A stretch of DNA of 18,253 nt from MED-G78 sp964343355 (GTDB lineage: Bacteria; Pseudomonadota; Gammaproteobacteria; Magnimaribacterales; D2472). The stretch lies in contig CAYFJC010000025.1 in assembly GCA_964343355.1 (NCBI GenBank), positions 1-18,253 on the forward strand. Reading direction: 5' to 3'. Every line of letters begins with the position of its first letter. Positions within the stretch are counted from its first letter, which is position 1. The position numbers and the translations under genes are program-made. Below are positions 14,764 to 18,253 of the stretch, in pieces. Under the pieces are notes generated by a model, which saw only the letters and a list, made by a program, of their open reading frames with translations, was not told the DNA's origin and ran no database searches.

Positions 14764-16530
14764 ATGAACGATCAACTTATACTTTCTCTAACTCTTGTTA
14801 CCCTTTTAGGATTCTTTATTTGGGGAAAATTTAGATATGATGCTATCTCCATGGGGGCCTTGGTTGTTCTTGTAGTGCTTGGGGTAATACCCTCTGCAGA
14901 AGCATTTTTGGGCTTTGCGCATCCAGCTGTAGTTACAGTTGCGTTGGTATTAATCATAAGCCAAGGTTTAAAAAATTCAGGATTAACTGGTTTGGTAGGT
15001 AAGTTAATTGGGGGAAGAAAATTTACTGAATTTCAATTTCTGGTCTCACTTCTTTTTATAGCTGCATTCTTGTCATCATTTATAAATAATATCGGCGCTT
15101 TAGCTATCCTTCTTCCTATAACCTTAAATATCTGCCAGCGTCTTGAATGGCATCCTGCTAAATTTCTAATGCCGCTATCTTTTGCATGCATTTTAGGTGG
15201 TATGAATACTGCTATTGGTACGCCACCCAATATAATAATTTCAGAGTACAAAGCATCCATTAGTTCAATGGGATTTAATTTCTTTGATTTTTCTTATGTA
15301 GGTTTAGTTATTACTTTATTAAGTCTTGTCTTCTTATGCATACTTGGAACTAAACTTATTCAGTTAAGAGATCTTAAGGGATCAGGTTCAAGTCTTATTA
15401 ATCTAAAAGGATATCTATTTGAAGTCTGTATTAGTGATACAAGTGAGCTGATTGGTAAGACCTTATCTGGGTTTAAAAAATTAGCTGGTGAAGATGTAGA
15501 AATCATAGGTGTGGTTAATGAAAGAGGTGCTGTTAGTAAAGTTAAAAACAATACTCAAATTAAATCAGGGCAGATTTTAGTTATCAAAAGTCCGCCTGAT
15601 GACATAGGAGTTTTACTAGACAGATTTAATCTTACAATTCCAAAAGAGCTTCATTCTTTTGATGATGATGATTTGGAAGAAATTGAAGCCATGATTGTTC
15701 CCGGCTCTAGATTAATTGGAAGAAAATATGATTTCTTTTTAAAACTAGCATATGAAGAATTAAACTTATTAGGCTTATGGAGAAAGGGAGCTAAATACAG
15801 AACAAGATTAACAAGAGAAACATTTAAATCAGGAGATGTTCTCTTGCTGGGTGTAAGAGATTTAGATGAAGAGGATGTTACAAATAAAATAAAACATCTC
15901 GGTCTCATGCCCTTGCGTCAAAGAGAGCTTCAAACAATACCTAGTAGAAGTAGGCTGTTAAAAGGCCTTATTTTTTTTACTGCCGCTATATGCTTGGTTG
16001 CCTTCAATATCCTCCCGACGGCAGCAGCATTTCTTCTTTGTGTTTTAGGCTTTGCTCGTATAAAAATAATTGATAGTAATTTTTATAGAGATATAGATTG
16101 GCCAATAGTAATAATGTTAGCTGCAATGATCCCGGTTGGTACTGCCCTTCAAACAACAGGTTTAACTGATATTATATCCTCTAGCATATCCGGATTAGCT
16201 GGTGATTTAAGTCAATTCTGGCTACTCTTTACAATATTAATCGTCACAATGGCAACGACAGATATAATTAATAATGCTGCTACTGCTGTAATAATGGCAC
16301 CTATATCAGCTGGAATAGCTATAGAGCTTGGTTATCCAATAGAACCCTTTTTAATGGTTGTAGCTGTTGGAGCTAGTTGCGCATTTCTAACGCCAATAGG
16401 TCATCAATGTAATACTGTTGTCATGGGTCCAGGAAACTATAAATTCACTGATTACTGGAGATTAGGCCTTCCTCTTGATTTACTTATTATTACAGTATCC
16501 ATACCTATGATTCTATTTGTCTGGACCTAA
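14764..16530 (+). CDS. SLC13-family permease with two central RCK_C (TrkA-C) domains
   Basis: A 588-residue transporter of the divalent anion:sodium symporter/ArsB-NhaD-like class. The N-terminal membrane half (about 1-200) contains the first substrate-site motif NNIGALAILLP (109-119) and GTPPNIIISEY (152-162). Two RCK_C domains follow on the cytoplasmic side at about 217-289 and 305-384, each with the IG..L and SGD/SGQ..L pattern. The second membrane half (about 398-588) carries the matching motif NNAATAVIMAP and TPIGHQCNTVVMGPG. Substrate is not readable: sulfate, di- or tricarboxylates are candidates. RCK_C domains may sense a small ligand. ATG 14764 is used; a TTG lies three bases before. 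The stop of the MscS gene is six bases upstream, so they are probably cotranscribed. Confidence 0.88.
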   Translation: MNDQLILSLTLVTLLGFFIWGKFRYDAISMGALVVLVVLGVIPSAEAFLGFAHPAVVTVALVLIISQGLKNSGLTGLVGKLIGGRKFTEFQFLVSLLFIAAFLSSFINNIGALAILLPITLNICQRLEWHPAKFLMPLSFACILGGMNTAIGTPPNIIISEYKASISSMGFNFFDFSYVGLVITLLSLVFLCILGTKLIQLRDLKGSGSSLINLKGYLFEVCISDTSELIGKTLSGFKKLAGEDVEIIGVVNERGAVSKVKNNTQIKSGQILVIKSPPDDIGVLLDRFNLTIPKELHSFDDDDLEEIEAMIVPGSRLIGRKYDFFLKLAYEELNLLGLWRKGAKYRTRLTRETFKSGDVLLLGVRDLDEEDVTNKIKHLGLMPLRQRELQTIPSRSRLLKGLIFFTAAICLVAFNILPTAAAFLLCVLGFARIKIIDSNFYRDIDWPIVIMLAAMIPVGTALQTTGLTDIISSSISGLAGDLSQFWLLFTILIVTMATTDIINNAATAVIMAPISAGIAIELGYPIEPFLMVVAVGASCAFLTPIGHQCNTVVMGPGNYKFTDYWRLGLPLDLLIITVSIPMILFVWT

Positions 16531-16643
16531 TTTCTAGATCTACATTTTATAAATTCAAGGTATGTAAATACCCTCCATGAACTAACTTCTTGATATATAT
16601 AGTATATATAGCAAATATTTGTATATAGTTATTATAATATATA

Positions 16644-16671
16644 TTGATAATTGATTATAAGTATTTATAAT
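16644..16671 (+). promoter_or_regulatory. Sigma-70-type promoter of the pseudoazurin operon
   Basis: TTGATA (16644-16649) and TATAAT (16666-16671) are 16 bases apart, five and six of six matches. Transcription from about 16678 gives a leader of about 24 bases with AGGAGC before the ATG. The 55 bases upstream are almost pure A/T, with TATATA tracts and a CAAATATTTG palindrome (16612-16621), which may act as an UP element or bind a regulator. Confidence 0.65.
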
Positions 16672-16701
16672 AAAGCCAATTATTTATATTAGGAGCACTT
16701 A

Positions 16702-16884
16702 ATGCTTACAAATGTTCAAGAAGCGACCGCAGAAGAAACTCGCGAATGGTTAGAAAATGATTACTTTATGGCTATGAAGTTTGATCCATTAGTATTATTT
16801 GTTGTTATCCCTGCTGTTATACAGATAGTAGTTATGGCATTCATGCTAATTTCTATGTATGTAAATGGCATCTTTTTTGGTTAG
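16702..16884 (+). CDS. Small single-pass membrane protein (60 aa), pseudoazurin operon
   Basis: I do not recognise this protein. Its 60 residues begin with an acidic, soluble N-terminus (about 1-25, with EATAEETREWLEND) and end in one hydrophobic helix (about 28-52, rich in V, I, F, M), closing with the short tail YVNGIFFG. The N-terminus carries no signal peptide, so it is probably cytoplasmic or the helix acts as an anchor. Support for a real gene: a good promoter, AGGAGC at six bases before the ATG, and an organised junction with the following gene, whose ATG lies 20 bases before this stop. Position with a copper protein suggests a small accessory subunit of a respiratory or electron-transfer complex; that is inference. 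Confidence 0.7.
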   Translation: MLTNVQEATAEETREWLENDYFMAMKFDPLVLFVVIPAVIQIVVMAFMLISMYVNGIFFG

Positions 16885-17032
16885 ATTATTTAAATTACTT
16901 TTGGGTCTGGGTGTTGCTGAAACTGACTTTACCCCCTCTCCTCTTAGAATTCTCGCGATTGCTATTCTATTAGGGTTTTGTTTTCTTGCAATCGTTACAA
17001 CCTTAATTATTATTACAGGATTATTATTATGA
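16865..17032 (+). CDS. Small membrane protein (55 aa) overlapping both neighbours
   Basis: ATG 16865 opens 55 codons ending in TGA at 17030-17032. The start overlaps the 60-aa gene by 20 bases and the stop overlaps the pseudoazurin start as ATGA, so all three may be translated in relay. The product begins with a basic, hydrophobic segment (MASFLVRLFKLLLG), has a short polar turn (ETDFTPSP, about 19-26) and ends in a long hydrophobic helix (about 29-55). No Shine-Dalgarno sequence precedes its ATG and an in-frame TAA lies directly before it. I know of no family. The chained overlaps and lack of any noncoding gap here are the main support; AT-rich DNA could produce the hydrophobic frame by chance. 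Confidence 0.55.
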   Translation: MASFLVRLFKLLLGLGVAETDFTPSPLRILAIAILLGFCFLAIVTTLIIITGLLL

Positions 17033-17466
17033 AAAAATTATTATTATTAACATTACTCTCCATGAATTTTAATGCTTTTACTGCTGAGTATACTGTCAAG
17101 ATGTTAAATCAAGGCGCTGGTGGCGTTATGATATTTGAGCCAGCTGTATTGAAAATTAATAAAGGTGACACAGTTAATTTTGTTGCAACTGACGCAGCTC
17201 ATAACTCAGCCTCTCTTCCAGGCATGATTCCAGCTGGTGCATTAACGTGGACTAGCGAACTTAGTAAGGATATAAGTATCACTTTTGATATAGAGGGTCT
17301 TTATGCTTATCAATGCACTCCGCATTCTGTTATGGCGATGGTTGGGGTGATACAAGTCGGAGATAATCCAGCTAATTTAAATCAAGTCTTATCGCAAGCT
17401 GAAAGTATGAAAGCTATGTTTGTAATGAATAAAGAGAGATTAACTGACTACATTTCACAACTATAG
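17029..17466 (+). CDS. Pseudoazurin (type 1 blue copper protein)
   Basis: A periplasmic single-electron carrier. The 145 residues start with a signal peptide (MKKLLLLTLLSMNFNAFTA, cleavage near residue 19). The mature part has the cupredoxin fold with copper ligands H58 (in AAHNSAS), C96, H99 and M104 in YQCTPHSVMAMVGVI, spaced as in known pseudoazurins (C, +3 H, +8 M). The C-terminal AESMKAMFVMNKERL helix is also typical. The ATG at 17029 is chosen over a longer reading because it gives a clean signal peptide and has AGGA eight bases upstream. Pseudoazurins donate electrons to nitrite or N2O reductases or to oxidases; no such enzyme is in view, so the partner is unknown. Confidence 0.93.
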   Translation: MKKLLLLTLLSMNFNAFTAEYTVKMLNQGAGGVMIFEPAVLKINKGDTVNFVATDAAHNSASLPGMIPAGALTWTSELSKDISITFDIEGLYAYQCTPHSVMAMVGVIQVGDNPANLNQVLSQAESMKAMFVMNKERLTDYISQL

Positions 17467-17479
17467 ATTTTTAAAAAAT

Positions 17480-17558
17480 TGGTAGACCCGAATGGACTCG
17501 AACCATCGACCTCCGCAATGTCAATGCGGCGCTCTAACCAAAACTGAGCTACGGGTCT
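17480..17558 (-). tRNA. tRNA-Val (anticodon GAC)
   Basis: The acceptor stem AGACCCG/CGGGTCT, anticodon stem CCGCA/TGCGG around the loop TTGACAT (anticodon GAC, valine), a T-arm with TTCGAGT and an encoded CCA are all present. The D-loop AGTTTTGGTTA has two more T than in most tRNA-Val(GAC), making 79 bases with CCA. Six T follow the CCA directly on the coding strand (17478-17473) and probably end the transcript. Confidence 0.95.
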
Positions 17559-17573
17559 ATAAATAGTTTTTGC

Positions 17574-17579
17574 ATTATA
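17574..17579 (-). promoter_or_regulatory. -10 element of the tRNA-Val gene
   Basis: On the minus strand a perfect TATAAT (17579-17574) lies 15 bases before the tRNA 5' end, placing the start near 17567. The -35 region is poor. Confidence 0.5.
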
Positions 17580-17644
17580 CAGACATTTTCTTACCTTTCT
17601 TATTTAGAGTTTTTAAATTATTTTGAATAGTATAGAATCTAACG

Positions 17645-17839
17645 ATGTTAGTAGATTTTAAACATCTGAGTAAAGCAAAAATTGGCTATATTCCTCACGC
17701 TTTAAGAGTTTCTCTTGTAAGTTTTAAATTAATACTAATTGGTCTAGCAGGCCTAATTCATGCCTTGATGCCTGTAATTTTTTTAGAAACGGTAAGTAAA
17801 GGAATTAAAAAGCTTAATGACGAAATTAGCCACTTCTAG
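17645..17839 (+). CDS. DUF6356-type small membrane protein (64 aa)
   Basis: A 64-residue protein with a polar N-terminus, one or two hydrophobic segments (about 22-50) and a basic-acidic C-terminal tail. The pattern H-x-x-x-V-S-x-x-S-F...I-G-L-A-G-L-I-H-A-L-M-P-V-I-F...T-V-S-K-G-I-K-K-L matches what I recall of DUF6356 proteins, whose core is A-G-L-x-x-L-V-H-A-x-x-P-x-x-F...G-S-x-x-V-x-x-L. The function is unknown. No ribosome site precedes the ATG; a TATAGAAT at 17631-17638 sits so close that transcription could begin at the start codon itself. It points away from the tRNA gene and toward the esterase, with only 18 bases between stops. Confidence 0.68.
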   Translation: MLVDFKHLSKAKIGYIPHALRVSLVSFKLILIGLAGLIHALMPVIFLETVSKGIKKLNDEISHF

Positions 17840-17857
17840 ACTATTAAATAGAAATTT

Positions 17858-18253
17858 TTAGTTAATTGCTCCATTAATATCGTACTTAGCAAAGAAAGAC
17901 CAAATCTGTTCAGTCGCACTTAAGCTGTGATTATTCATAGATGGCCAAGTGTGCCCCATAGTGCTGTGGAGAATGAGCTCAACTCCAACATTATTTGAGC
18001 AATTTTGATATGAATCAAAAAGTATATAGCTCCCATCATCCAAATCAGTAATTACAGACAATGGCTCTGCATCACATGAATTTGATGAAGACCAATACTC
18101 CATAACTGCAGGAATACTTAACGACCAGGATGCTCCGTCATAAGCTACAGTATTATCCTCTAAGCCATGAATTTGTAATATAGGTATAGGGTGATCTGGA
18201 GCACAATTATTATCTATTTCAGGAGTCATTGATCCAGTAACAGATGCAATAGC
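17858..18253 (-). CDS. PHB-depolymerase/LpqC-family esterase, C-terminal part (partial)
   Basis: The frame is open to the right edge of the window, so the N-terminal part of the gene, including the nucleophile serine, is not seen. The visible 131 residues are the C-terminal part of a secreted alpha/beta hydrolase: A-S-V-T-G-S-M after the missing nucleophile elbow, then PIPILQIHGLEDNTVAYDG with the catalytic aspartate, and GHTWPS with the catalytic histidine, followed by SATEQIWSFFAKY. These are landmarks of the PHB depolymerase/feruloyl-esterase-like family (COG3509). Several cysteines (C-A-P, SNSCDAE, QNCSNN) suggest disulfides in a secreted protein. The substrate could be polyhydroxyalkanoate, an ester of plant or algal material, or something else. 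Confidence 0.85.
   Translation of the reverse strand, partial: AIASVTGSMTPEIDNNCAPDHPIPILQIHGLEDNTVAYDGASWSLSIPAVMEYWSSSNSCDAEPLSVITDLDDGSYILFDSYQNCSNNVGVELILHSTMGHTWPSMNNHSLSATEQIWSFFAKYDINGAIN

Noticed and set aside
16559..16572. GGTAT-GTAA-ATACC hairpin after the SLC13 gene as a terminator
   Set aside because: The stem has only five pairs and no T-tract follows on either strand.
16645..16660. Fur-like box (GATAATTGATTATAAG) over the pseudoazurin promoter
   Set aside because: Only the left half resembles the Fur consensus and the right half is out of register; such A/T strings are expected in this block.
1..18253. Mobile element, prophage, CRISPR array, toxin-antitoxin pair or defence island
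   Set aside because: No transposase, integrase, phage gene, regularly spaced repeats, paired small toxin-like genes or defence-type domains seen on either strand; gene content is housekeeping and conserved.

Overview
This is an AT-rich stretch of ordinary, gene-dense bacterial chromosome. It most likely comes from a gammaproteobacterium with a small, streamlined genome of the marine SAR86-like kind. The main evidence is the block CDP-alcohol phosphotransferase - hda - DUF2066 - purM - purN - DUF3108, an arrangement I associate with Gammaproteobacteria. Very short intergenic gaps, overlapping genes and weak ribosome binding sites fit streamlining. The exact lineage is inference. I saw no phage, insertion sequence, CRISPR array or integron.

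Layout. 1-295 (+): the end of an unrecognised gene and a possible 30-aa membrane peptide. 303-2537 (-): hda, a PgsA-like membrane enzyme and a DUF2066 secreted protein. 2551-4902 (+): purM, purN and a DUF3108 envelope protein. 4888-9105 (-): a long co-directional run, in transcription order unknown secreted protein, slyB-like lipoprotein, recX, dnaX, recR, dcd. 9180-9798 (+): a heat-shock unit with a sigma-32-like promoter, a structured ROSE-like leader, hsp20 and a strong terminator. 9822-16530 (+): dsbD-type disulfide reductase, a TIGR02206 membrane protein, a threonine/serine dehydratase, an MscS-type channel and an SLC13 permease with two RCK_C domains. 16644-17466 (+): a good sigma-70-like promoter driving two overlapping small membrane proteins and a pseudoazurin. 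17480-18253: tRNA-Val(GAC) (-), a DUF6356 small membrane protein (+) and the C-terminal part of a PHB-depolymerase-family esterase (-).

How they work together. The left half is housekeeping: control of initiation (Hda), the clamp loader (DnaX), recombination mediators (RecR, RecX) and nucleotide supply (PurM, PurN, Dcd). The middle and right deal with protein folding, envelope redox and osmotic or ionic balance.

The most interesting signals are regulatory or very small. dnaX carries an A10 run exactly at the end of its clamp-loader core, with a stop codon at once in the -1 frame, which suggests a short gamma-like product. The recX/dnaX junction has two mutually exclusive hairpins that enclose the dnaX start. 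The hsp20 leader matches the ROSE thermometer logic (UCGCU opposite AGGA with a bulged G). A pseudoazurin gene is translationally chained to two tiny, unrecognised membrane proteins.
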